A program made the position numbers and the translations under genes. From positions 682,001 through 746,000 of the forward strand of contig NW_026570274.1 in the NCBI RefSeq assembly GCF_019649055.1: a stretch of 64,000 nucleotides of DNA, written 5' to 3'. The notes under the pieces are model-generated. The model ran no database searches, was not told the origin of the DNA, and saw nothing but the letters and a program-made list of their open reading frames with translations. Position 1 is the stretch's first letter. Each line of letters begins with the position of its first letter. The stretch is from Paramacrobiotus metropolitanus (taxonomy: Eukaryota > Tardigrada > Eutardigrada > Parachela > Macrobiotidae). Positions 1-9,860 of the stretch are shown piece by piece.

Positions 1-1847
1 TACATGAGGGCTCACGGTGATTTTTTTGACTGGTGTAGCTACATGTACACGGACACCGTAGAAATCCTTAACAAGGACAATGTTTTCCGGACGCAGAGCT
101 GTGTGGATAAATATGACTTACCAGCGCTGGTGGCCAAGTGCACTCGCTTTATCCTGGATTATCTTAAGGCGGAAAACTGTCTAGAGATTCTGGAGATGGT
201 TGGCATCCTTGGCTGCTTGGACCTTGGTTTTGTACATTCAGCATTTTGTGACGAATTCTTGTCATCTGTAGGTCGTTCGTTATGATTGCACACCGCCCTG
301 CGTCTTGGAGGAGTGTCTGCGCCTGGTTGATGAATCAGCGGAAGCTGTCTGGCAGTCCGATCACTTCCCTGCCATAGAACACAACTCGGTGCAGATGATT
401 CTCCAACGCGATACGTTGGCCGCCGATGAGCATACCATCTAAAAGGTGAGGACCGTAGGATCTTCTCGAAAGCACTGGATTGTCGACTTGACATTAGCCA
501 GAGTCGTGTACCGTGCCACTACGGCATATAGACTGTAGTTATGGAGGTCTGACCGCCTGACACCGTGGGTTTCCGATACATATTTTAGGATACAGTCATT
601 ACAGTACTTTTAGCTCCAGTGCTCTTTAGTTTGGGAAGCCCGTATGAAATTGCTTATATTGATGCCGCAGCTTGGTAATATCTGCTGCGGTCTTCGTGTT
701 GGCAGGTGGGCTGCGAGCGCCTGTGATGAAATGAATATCGAGGCATCTGCCGTGAATCGACGCGAAATGTTGGGCCAGGCGCTGTATCTCGTCCGGTTCC
801 CGCTCTTAACCGACAAACAGCTAATGGATGGCCCTGATAAGGTGCTGTGCTTGTCATAAACCGATGGCCAGTTGCTCTTGGTTGAATCAAAATAGCCGCT
901 GCTCCTACAGAAGCCGGCTTATTCTCGCACTGTTCAGCATACTGTCTGATGTGATCATCCTCGTGATCATATTTTTTATGCCGACGTAATGTGAAATATT
1001 TTTCAGACTGGTTTGTTGCTGCATTCAGAATTACGGGACATTCTTCGCTATAAGCACGCCACAGATAAACCGCAGCTACCGTTCGTACGGAGCCCCGAGA
1101 AAGTTAGTGCTTTGACGTGTGCCACAGAAAGGGCAACATGTGTTATAGGAAGTGCTTCGGTAACTGTAGCGCGCGTCATTTATTATACGGTTCCCGATGT
1201 GAGGATTCTGCAGGAGAACATTACGTTCAGCAATCCCGTGACATTCAGAAACCTGTATTGGTGAGAATATTGTCATAGACTCATAGTGGAACTGCAAATT
1301 AGGCGAAATGTTAATACAGTTGATGCATCGTTATTTGTTTGGCAGGAGCCTAGGGGTGGCCAAGAAGATTGTCGATGAGTCTGCTGCTCTGGGCTTCTAC
1401 CTGCACGGTTCCGGGCCCCCTGGCAGCCCGACGGCTCCCTGGGCCTGTCAAGTTAAAGTACAGCTGCGCCTACTTCCATGGAAAATGGGAACTGCGCCAA
1501 TTAAAAAAGGTGCATTTACATAATTTTTTGCTTGATAGTTTGCAAAATCTCAGACAGCAGAAGAATATCCTTGAATATCTTCGTGGAGGTAAACTCAGCG
1601 GTGTAATTTGTAGAAAATTCCCGTCTGTTCCACGGTGAACATTCTACCCGTGGATACTCGCGGTATATCGCGATGCAGGTGAGCGGTGTTCGTGCTGTAA
1701 TCCTTGCTTCAACATTGTTCGTATATGTGCATAAATGCTTATGTCCAGGAATTACTGGATCCGGTGAAAGGATACGTTAACCCGACTGACTTCTCCTTAC
1801 GATTGCAAATCCAATTGGCTGCTGATCTCCCGGCTGGAATCGAGTAA
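1..1847 (+). pseudogene. BTB-BACK-MATH protein gene, 5'-truncated by window edge, decayed
   Basis: Proteins of this architecture usually act as cullin-3 substrate adaptors (family knowledge). Exons read as about 1-198 (end of BTB, YMYTDTVEIL then DKYDLPALVAKC), 272-442 (BACK, ECLRLVDESAEAVWQSD), 706-841, 1007-1102, 1170-1260, 1346-1509, 1614-1678 and 1749-1847. The last three form a MATH-like end (GYVNPTDFSLRLQIQLAADL, stop 1845-1847). Compared with the sister copy at 62390-64000 there are two lesions. A 12-nt deletion after ACCATC creates an in-frame TAA at 440-442, and one base is lost at the donor near 1102 (GAGAAAGTTAGTG, where the sister has CAAG/GTTT). The stop lies before the second half of the protein, so I call it a pseudogene. 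A short BTB-BACK product cannot be excluded. The 5' end lies outside the window. Confidence 0.75.
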
Positions 1848-3168
1848 TGTAGTGCGCGCGTGGATGTTTGAGAAACAGGATTGCGTGTAAATAGTAAAAA
1901 GATTTGATAGGTTTTCCTTACAGTTGCCTCGTGTTTGCGGAAAGAGTATAATCGTTTTCTTACACATATTAACGAATTTTGTACCAGGTTCTGTTGCTAA
2001 AATTCTGGGGCATCAGAAGTCATTAGCTGATTAGGTGGGATGTTTTAATCGGTGGCCTGTTCTAAGTCACTTACTATGTGGACACTGGACAGGATGTTTT
2101 TTTGGCTATAGATTACTGCATTTGCTAAAGAGCTCTTCTGTTTTTGTTTTGCGGGCTTCGGTACACTAAAGTGTTGTAAGGTTATTTATCTTCTGCAATT
2201 TGATCCTTTAGGTATACTGTAATTGCTTTAACGTTTTGCCGGCACAAACCAGAAGAGGAATTACTATACATTAAGACTTCACATAAGCAGCAACATGCAA
2301 CTAAATGTTTGAAATCCTTTAATTCCTTTATACTAAAAGAATAAGAAGTGCTCAAAATTCAACTGCGGGGAGTCAGTCCCAGCCACACACAGGACCAAAC
2401 TTCGATGTCTTGGTATCATTCGATAGCTCTTATCGTGTAGTAGAGCCATCAAAAGTCAGATCTGAGAAAAACAGTTCCAATTTCATAAAACATTGAAAAA
2501 ACTTAACATGCCGAGTCTACGGGAGAAGTGAAGAATCCACCACTGCAGAACCGACCACCTCACCATTGTCTCAAATAAACAGCCAAAAACGGTGAAAAAC
2601 CACCTTGCTGCCAAGCAGCCAATGGCCTCCAGAGCGTTTCACTGGAACGAAACTTGAATGTTTATAAATTATAGGGAGCCTCGCGTTTTTATTTTTCTCA
2701 TCGAAACTCAGACTCGAAAGAAAGGAGAGTCTGATGAAAAAAGCAACGAAGATCTGAGTCGAAGCGTATCGAACAGTTTCCACCATGATCATTAAGACAA
2801 CTGCCCTCCGCAGGAGTCTGACCAGTTTTAAATTAAAGTAAGTAGCATACCAGCAACGCGTCCACGGGCAGCAGCTGGTGAGCAATGGAAGTAGGCACTT
2901 TTGGCACAGTGAGCGGGCTCGAGAGCAGTAAAAAAAGGTTTTCTAAAATTTCTGTTTTGTAAAATGTGTGGCAACCAGCAGAAGGCAAAGCAGCAAGGGA
3001 GAAAAATTTAAAAAAAAATCGTTGTAAGTCAACAGCCATGGCGCCACCCCTATTCTGCTCGGTGAAGTTTAATAAATACCGTATTGCGTATTGCACATCG
3101 CTCATACTACAAAATACCATATAATAGTGGTAGCTGTTGGACTGAATTATCCTCAGAAGTCAGAACGG

Positions 3169-3210
3169 TATGTAGCCGATCTAAACCGTGCAATTTGCGC
3201 GGGGTCTATC
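3169..3210 (+). repeat. Short dispersed repeat, copy 1
   Basis: About 42 bp shared in direct orientation with 3783-3827. Both contain GTAGCCGAT followed by a GC-rich block ending TTTGCGCGGGGTCTA or ATTTGCGCGGGGTCTA. No coding meaning is seen; probably a fragment of an old mobile element. Confidence 0.6.
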
Positions 3211-3782
3211 ATTCGATGGATTTTACTCCAAGTCAGTTACTCTGCAGAACCAGGAAAAATTAGATCTGAGAAGAGGTGGCTCCAGATGTCACGGAACATT
3301 ATAAGTCTTTCCTTTGCGTCGTAAATTTTTGAAAATCTGATTGTTTCCTTTATGAGGAATAAGAACCGAATGCCCGATGCCAAGCTGCGGCGCGAGCGGA
3401 ACATCAAGTGAGACATTAATCGTGGCAATATTTTTTGCCCGAGACTGCATTCCGCTTTCCCACCACTTCCTATACTTCGTACTGATACTTTCGGATTAAA
3501 GGGCAGGGGTCGAAAAATTATTTTTACGGAGGGGATAGACAGAAACCAGAAACACGAGCAATGTCTGCTCCTTAGTTCTGATGGTGAGTCATAGACTCAT
3601 TGTGCTGTTTCCGGTATTAGACTTGGGGATTTACAATTGCTTCAACTTTGTGACGTTGCCACGAAAACATTATTCGCACAAACAATACAGTGCATGATAG
3701 CGCTGATGACACAAAAAAACCGTGATCTTCGTCACCAAAAGATAAATAATGATGATATCCTTCTGATTTTAAATCGTTCCTA

Positions 3783-3827
3783 TTACGTAGCCGATATATT
3801 GCGCGCAGTTTGCGCGGGGTCTACTAG
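3783..3827 (+). repeat. Short dispersed repeat, copy 2
   Basis: Direct copy of 3169-3210, with the same ACGTAGCCGATA ... TTTGCGCGGGGTCTA phrase and a few substitutions. Confidence 0.6.
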
Positions 3828-4687
3828 TAATTATTATTAATGAATTACATTATGCATTACAGTACAGACTGTAAAATGAAGCACTGGACAGGATGATGAA
3901 AACCGAAAGCACAAGATGAAAAACACCTCTATATTTTGCCGGCTATATTTGTACAATTCAGTGTTTCCGGGACGGTATTGACGTTAGCGCATTAGCACTT
4001 CGTACTCTGTTTATGCTCGTACAATTGTATGAATGTGTATGTACAGATACTGTATTATCCCGTGCACATAATTGTTATGATGTTTGCTAAATGCCCCTGG
4101 TAAAATTTTACGGAGCAATGAACTCCAGCATAAATTTTCCGTGGGCTCTGCAATTAGAAATGATTATTATGCATTGTTCCAAAATTGATAGAATTATTGA
4201 GAGCTGTAACACAAATCAGTTCTACATACTTTTTTGTTTCCAAAGTTTACCTGCTTTTTCAGTTCATACCGTTAGCTTTAGCGAAAACCTTTTCGGGGAT
4301 TTAGATTTAGTTCAATAATAAATTACTAAATAAATTAATCATGTTGCTGTACTAGAAGTCTGTGACTGCTGGAAGGCGAATCACGTGCACCGATCTCTGT
4401 CCACGGATGTACAAACGTGGCTTCCGGCTGAAGAAGACACAAGACAAGCACCGTAATAAGGCTGCCTTGCTTGAAACACAATAAAATTCCGAGGGTTAGA
4501 AAATCTTTGGCAAACGTTGCTACCAATCCCAGCGCCTCTGGTTATAAAAATTTTGTTCATCATTCCGATAAAAAAGCAATCGCGTGCTTGTAATACGTAT
4601 GTTAGTAGAATCTTGCCGGTAAAAAGTTGACGTGACATCGGATGTTTTAGTAATACACGCAGCAAATTCGTCAATCAGATATTCACC

Positions 4688-5353
4688 ATGAAGGCTTTCC
4701 TGAGTTTCCTCATTGCTTGCTTTGTTGCTGCAGCTGCCGCTCAGAAGCAGTACGTGTTTGATCTACTAAAACCGGCATTGGATGCGCAAGAAGTGCAAGC
4801 CATCTTGGCCAGTAAATCCGATGGACAGTATCCGACATACAGCGTCATTCCGCAGACGAATTTCGACTGTAATAGCAAAAAGCAGCCCGGTTTTTACGCG
4901 GACGTTGAGGCGCAGTGTCAAGTGTTCCACCGCTGTGATATTCATGGGAATATGACGAGCTACCTGTGTGTCAACACTACCGTTTTCAACCAGGTCACTT
5001 TGGTTTGTGATTACTTCTTCAACGTCGACTGCTCAAGGTAAAAACAGGTTTCAGTGTTTCTGACTCATTCATGATGCCGGTATTTTTAAAAGTTATTGTG
5101 AGCTGTACGGATACCGGGATACGAGTATTAGCGCAATCATGGTAACGCTGAACAAAAGCATTAATGAGACGTTTGCTATTTGTTTTTTAGGTTTGCTGCT
5201 TATGAAGATTTCGCTAATGCGCGCCTTTACTCTAATCAACAACTTTTCGACACACCCCCGGCTGACTACATTCCGCCCGGCGTTGGAGCACCTGAAATCG
5301 TAGCGGCTGCTCCGTCGTCTAAGAAGAATGCAAAGAAAGAATCTAAACAGTGA
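4688..5353 (+). CDS. Secreted chitin-binding (peritrophin-A/CBM14) protein, two exons
   Basis: Exon 1 is 4688-5037 and exon 2 is 5191-5353; the intron 5038-5190 (AG/GTAAAAAC ... TTTTAG/G) splits an Arg codon. The product is 170 aa. Residues 1-18 form a signal peptide (MKAFLSFLIACFVAAAAA). Residues about 57-117 hold the six-cysteine chitin-binding type-2 pattern (FDCN ... QCQVFHRC ... YLCVNTTVF ... LVCDYFFNVDC). The second exon adds a Pro/Ala-rich then Lys-rich tail (KKNAKKESKQ, stop 5351-5353). Such proteins bind chitin in cuticle, gut lining or eggshell. The start is the first ATG and directly opens the signal peptide. No neighbour shares the pathway. Splicing is inferred from sequence. This is one of the few host genes in the window without a visible lesion. 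Confidence 0.88.
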
Positions 5354-6026
5354 TTAATTGATTTAATTCTCAAATGATAATTATCTGCGTACTGTTTAAA
5401 GATTTTACGGCTAACTAATGGAAAATCGGGTGAGGGAAATGGGGTTGAAAAAAATGAACAAATAATTATCGTAGTACTCGCACAAGGTGAACACTCACAG
5501 ACATTAATGCCGTTGTCCGTTAAAACTGTCGCCCATAAAATTGCACCGTAACAAAAGGGTGAAACTTTTCTCAAAACATTTGTAAAATTTAAGGGAACTG
5601 GCCCGGCACATGGTACCAAATTCGTGTACATGCACGAAATCTTTGACTTTCGCGCACTTCCAAACCTTTTATTCTCTTGTTGTAAGACATTCTGTAGCCA
5701 AATGATTTCAGGTAACCCGTATACCGGCCATGATTTATATACGCACCATGGGAATTTACATTGTACACCTGGCCACGTTTATACGAAGTACTAGTTTCTT
5801 TCATTCTCATATGAATCCGTACCTAATATGCAGCACAGCGCAAAGCGGAAGTATATATATGGAACCCACTGCAGTTTGATCTCTGTAGTCTTCACCACTG
5901 TATTGTACAACACATAAAAACAGATGTTGCTCGTTTTCACTTAGAATAACCGATAAATAACGCACAGATTTTCAGATATGTTTAAGCATTGCCCACTTTT
6001 TTTCCTTGTACATCGTATCTGTATTT

Positions 6027-6057
6027 GTGAGTACGGACGCCTGGCAGGGATGCTCAC
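6027..6057 (-). repeat. Palindromic hairpin repeat, diverged copy
   Basis: Arms GTGAGTA and TGCTCAC around a CCTGGCAGG core. The core is degenerate compared with the other copies. Confidence 0.5.
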
Positions 6058-6163
6058 GATGTAAGATCTATGCAGTAATCGGATACCGCTAGCATTTGCC
6101 GCTCTCGTATGCCGATCAGACGCGCTCTTACTCCGCATGGAGGCAGGCGGTTCATGTTACACT

Positions 6164-6230
6164 CGTGAACATGGGAGCCGGGCAGGGATGTTCACGTTTG
6201 TGAGCACGCGTGCCGGGCGAGGATGTTCAC
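6164..6230 (-). repeat. Two adjacent palindromic hairpin repeats
   Basis: The first unit, 6164-6196, has perfect 9-bp arms CGTGAACAT and ATGTTCACG around a GCCGGGC core. The second, 6200-6230, has arms GTGAGCA and TGTTCAC (one mismatch) around the same core. The pair occurs inverted and nearly identical at 8194-8260. Confidence 0.8.
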
Positions 6231-6380
6231 GCTTGTAGTTGCACGGCAATCGGTAACAAAACGGTAATATAAACCGCTCTCATCAAAAACTGATAAAAAG
6301 CGTTTTTTCTTTGTTGGGGCCGATCCTCGTACTTCGTTATCTGTGTAATACATAGCACGTACAAATTTGCATTAAGTTTG

Positions 6381-6415
6381 TAAACTTGTGTGCCGGGCGG
6401 CGATGCACATGTTTA
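6381..6415 (-). repeat. Palindromic hairpin repeat, diverged arms
   Basis: The core GCCGGGC is kept, but the arms read TAAACTTGTG and GCACATGTTTA, so the ends still pair (TAAAC with GTTTA) although they differ from the other copies. Confidence 0.5.
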
Positions 6416-7220
6416 TTTATGTTAACTTTTCGAGCTGCAAAATGTATTTCCAGATTTTTATTTATCAAAGGATTAAGATGAATAAATAGCGAAACGGGAT
6501 TTTTCGGCTTATACCGGGTGGCTGAACGAAATGGCCGTCTAATTTATCAAGGTGTGATGAGTCTAATGTCTAATCTAATGTCTGATTGGCAACATGTTGA
6601 TTTCATTCGGAAGAGCAATCTTCACCACACACAAAAGCTAAATTAGACTAGACTTATATAAAGGTCAAACTTTACCGTAAATTATTTTGGAAAATTGGGT
6701 GGAGTTTGAGGATGTCCCGGAAACAAATTTTCAAATTTCCCTATTTCTAAATTAAGAACTGCTGTTAATCAGTTAAGTAGATGGCAGTATTTTGCATTAG
6801 TATTGTAGCGATAGAAGTTGTACAACCATAAGACCACCCAGTTATGATTCATCATTGGGTTATGAATTTCTGTCCTTTTACCGGCTAGCTGTTTTTCTTC
6901 ACAATTTTTAGAATTCAGTCTTGCATTCGCTTGTTATAGCTTGCATCAGCTTGATCAGCTTGTTCTGCTTGTTAAACTCTTGCTGAACCTTGTCCCTGTG
7001 TTGCACTGTTCTTGTCATTAAACATGCCGTGAACTTCCGTTGTTACGTTCAGTAATTGTGTTACGTCAGTAAGAGCGTCCACGACCGCGCCGTTGCCGGT
7101 CGTGCCTACCTTTCATCCCAACAGCCCACACAACATCGTGGCAAGGTCAACACGCCAACCCACTAGAACAGGAGCCAGATTGGCTACTGTTACAGTATTT
7201 TGCTCATAAGCCTCATATTC

Positions 7221-7251
7221 GAGAGCACGCGTGCCGAGCGCGAATGTCCAC
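7221..7251 (-). repeat. Palindromic hairpin repeat, degenerate copy
   Basis: GAGAGCACGCGTGCCGAGC followed by AATGTCCAC: recognisable by core and arm order, with several substitutions. Confidence 0.4.
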
Positions 7252-7554
7252 ATTATTTTTTAGCACCAGTGCCGACTTGGCCTGATATGTATAAGATTTC
7301 GGAACCCAATATACTGCTGTACAAACCTTAAAAAGTTATTGGAGCATCGTAGTGAATTATCGTTGCTATGCAGACTTTGTTCATTTTGTTGCACTATATT
7401 TGGTTAATTCTTTATTATCTCGGTTCTTTTTAGGCGTGACACCAGTATGCAATGGGCACCGTGAACCCCGGGAATTTTCACGCTACCATACTGTAAAATC
7501 TCGAGTCAGAAGCCCACGACCAAATTTAATTAAATTAAGGCATGCTGGGGCTCG

Positions 7555-7650
7555 GTGTTTACGCCAATGTACGTATACAAATCAGTTGGCTACAGAGTTC
7601 ATAAAACAATGCACAAACGTGTTTGGGAGTGCGCAAAATCGAATGTTTTA
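7555..7650 (+). repeat. Dispersed repeat, copy 1
   Basis: Shares about 100 bp with 9755-9860 in direct orientation, including TGGCTACAGA and GTGTTTGGGAGTGCGC. Probably a remnant of an unidentified mobile element. Confidence 0.6.
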
Positions 7651-7853
7651 GCACATGTAACATGTACCTTGTAGTGGCTTGTACCGGCACACTTCCCTTA
7701 ACTGCAGTTGTGTATTAGCGCACATCCCATCTTTAGAAAAAAGTTTTCTTCGATGCTAGCCAAAGTCATCATGGCATAGTATTTACAGCCAATTATGTTG
7801 CATAATTTCTTAAAGCTTAATACTCAACTAAGTAAACTATTCATTTTTACAAA

Positions 7854-7886
7854 CGCAAACATACTCGTCCGGCACACATGTTCACG
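7854..7886 (+). repeat. Palindromic hairpin repeat, half-conserved
   Basis: CCGGCACACATGTTCACG keeps the right arm; the left arm GCAAACAT pairs only partly. Confidence 0.4.
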
Positions 7887-8025
7887 AATTCTGCGCAGGT
7901 GGAAAAGCCGCAAAACATAAAGCATTCAGCGGCAGAGGCTAATGACATAAATTAACGCATCTTCAAATATCTGATAACGAGAGCAGCTCATGTAAGCAGT
8001 GTCCGATTACCATACCGTTATAATA

Positions 8026-8188
8026 GTGAGTCGGCGAAGTCCGCCGTAAACCGTAAAACGGGCACCAGTTTTAATCAAGAGTACAGAGTTAGACAGAGCG
8101 TCTGTCCAAACGAATTTCTGTCTGCTCCCTTGATTAAATGCGTTTTACGGCGCCCGGTCGCCTGCCCAGGCGGACTTCGCCGACTCAC
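8026..8188 (+). mobile_element. MITE with 20-bp terminal inverted repeats, TA-flanked (copy 1)
   Basis: The termini GTGAGTCGGCGAAGTCCGCC and its exact reverse complement bound a 163-bp element without coding capacity, with TA on both sides (8024-8025 and 8189-8190). An inverted, diverged copy of the same length lies at 48675-48836. TA flanks and short inverted ends point to a Tc1/mariner-type non-autonomous element. Two hairpin repeats start five bases downstream. Confidence 0.85.
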
Positions 8189-8193
8189 TAATC

Positions 8194-8260
8194 GTGAGCA
8201 TTCCCGCCCGGCACGCGTGCTCACAAACGTGAACATCCCTGCCCGGCTCCCATGTTCACG
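8194..8260 (+). repeat. Two adjacent palindromic hairpin repeats (inverted partner of 6164-6230)
   Basis: Unit 8194-8224 has perfect arms GTGAGCA and TGCTCAC; unit 8228-8260 has perfect 9-bp arms CGTGAACAT and ATGTTCACG. Both contain GCCCGGC. The arm sequences differ between the units, yet each pair remains complementary. Confidence 0.8.
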
Positions 8261-9034
8261 ATGGCAGTGCAGCATTATCGTTCGTTCGCATACTAGCATC
8301 CGTCGAATTGCAAAAAGCCACACCGGCAGTTCTTGGGAATACAATTTTAAAAAATATAATTATACAGAATGCCATAATGTTTGTAAGCATTTTAATATGC
8401 TGTAGAGTGTGGGCAATAAATATTCAAGTATAATACGTAAGTACTTATACTTGAAGTGCACGCTTCGCACTTGCTCCCAAGTTTTACAGCCATAGGTTCT
8501 CTCTAAAGGTAATTAAAGCCCCTTCCCAAATGCACGTTCGTTGCAGCCCACAGCAGAAATTCGCGGCCTGACTTTGCTGAAATATTTGCAGGGGGAGTAA
8601 ATTCCGATTTTGCACCTAAAGCTAAATCACTTTTGTGGTTATATCAGGTTTCTTAACAGAATTATAGGGAGCAATAGACACAGAATGAGGAGAGTGACCA
8701 GTTGTTTGAAATGAATTGTGAAACTGACCGGTTGCTGGAGTATTTGATTATGAAATTAAGCAACTGTAAGCCGATAAGTCAGCTGGTACAGTGCACCTCA
8801 GAGACTGATTTCGCTGTTTCATATTATGTATGTACTAAACACCAAAGATCACACAGGGGCTACTTATTTAAGGCATGATGGCATCTGAATTATGAATATA
8901 ATTCTGAATTATGATTGAGCCGGTATAGAGCATCGAAGTTCTAAATTAAAACTGGCTTGTTACCACTATTGCTAAGTTTTATGTTTTATTAAGTGTTATG
9001 AAATTTTCTAGATTTATTTACATGGCTAAAAAAT

Positions 9035-9067
9035 GTTGATATCCCCGCCCGGCGCCGATGTTCACGA
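9035..9067 (+). repeat. Palindromic hairpin repeat, left arm eroded
   Basis: CCCCGCCCGGCGCCGATGTTCACG retains the core and right arm; the left arm reads GTTGATAT. Confidence 0.45.
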
Positions 9068-9167
9068 CCATACAGCAGACTGCCACGCAGAGACGGCCGA
9101 GTTATTCCTCTGATCTGATTGCAAGTGTGGCTTGCACCAGCGGTATCCGATTACCACCGAATAGCTA

Positions 9168-9197
9168 ACGTGTTCATCACTGCCCGGCACCATTCAC
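9168..9197 (+). repeat. Palindromic hairpin repeat, degenerate
   Basis: CGTGTTCATCACTGCCCGGC followed by ACCATTCAC; core intact, arms eroded. Confidence 0.4.
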
Positions 9198-9568
9198 TAA
9201 ATTAACGTCTATTTTGTTCTGCTCGCAAAGCAACATACCCGTAGTAAAGAATCAATTAAATATTCAGAAATAAACAACGTCACGATTGCGTATTGTAAAG
9301 ACGGACTGCCAGACAGGGAATCTTCTGCCAAATACAATGCCATCTTCATCATAGCTGTGTAGTCCTGCTCCAACCATACAGAATCGCTTAAAACTCAATG
9401 ATAAAAGTCGCCGAAGTTTAGGAAAGACTGGTTTTTATGAGACCAACGTTTTATTTCCCAACAACATATTAATGCCATCCTTTGCGTACTGAGAATACAG
9501 GAACATAAAATATTTAATTTCAGACTGGATGCAGAGAAAATCTACACTTGACATGCATGATTTCATTC

Positions 9569-9599
9569 GTGAGCATTTTTGCCCGGCAAATATGCTCAC
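9569..9599 (+). repeat. Palindromic hairpin repeat, perfect arms
   Basis: GTGAGCAT and ATGCTCAC flank TTTTGCCCGGCAAAT, giving a perfect 8-bp stem. A further degenerate unit follows at about 9609-9645 (GTGAACATG ... TTGCCGGCTACAT). Confidence 0.7.
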
Positions 9600-9754
9600 A
9601 CCGTGAACCGTGAACATGTTAACATTCTTGCCGGCTACATACGTGCAACTCCAAAAGTTGACTGAGATCGGCCCATAATGAGACTTTTGGTGCACCTGAA
9701 TGCATTTAAACTTTTTGGAATTTTCGAACAGCCATAACTCCCGAAGCGGATGTT

Positions 9755-9860
9755 GCGCGCACAAACGGTTTTCAGGCCAGTGTATCCAAATCATCTGGCT
9801 ACAGAATGGCATAAACTGAAACAAAAATGTGTTTGGGAGTGCGCGAAAGCAAAAGTTTTG
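9755..9860 (+). repeat. Dispersed repeat, copy 2
   Basis: Direct copy of 7555-7650 (CATCTGGCTACAGAATGGC, GTGTTTGGGAGTGCGC). It lies just past the last recognisable exon of the receptor gene. Confidence 0.6.

Larger units (their letters stand above)
1848..4687. other. Gene-poor interval with short degenerate repeats
   Basis: No convincing coding exon on either strand; the open frames are short, AT-rich and lack recognisable domains. The stretch holds low-copy direct repeats, annotated separately, and two copies of the phrase CACTGGACAGGATG near 2085 and 3881. A block resembling 3206-3275 (CATTCGATGG ... AGATCTGAG) also occurs at about 2415-2470. Confidence 0.5.

Noticed and set aside
6027-9620. 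CRISPR-like array
   Set aside because: Palindromes are irregularly spaced, occur in both orientations and lack unique spacers of constant length; the genome is eukaryotic.
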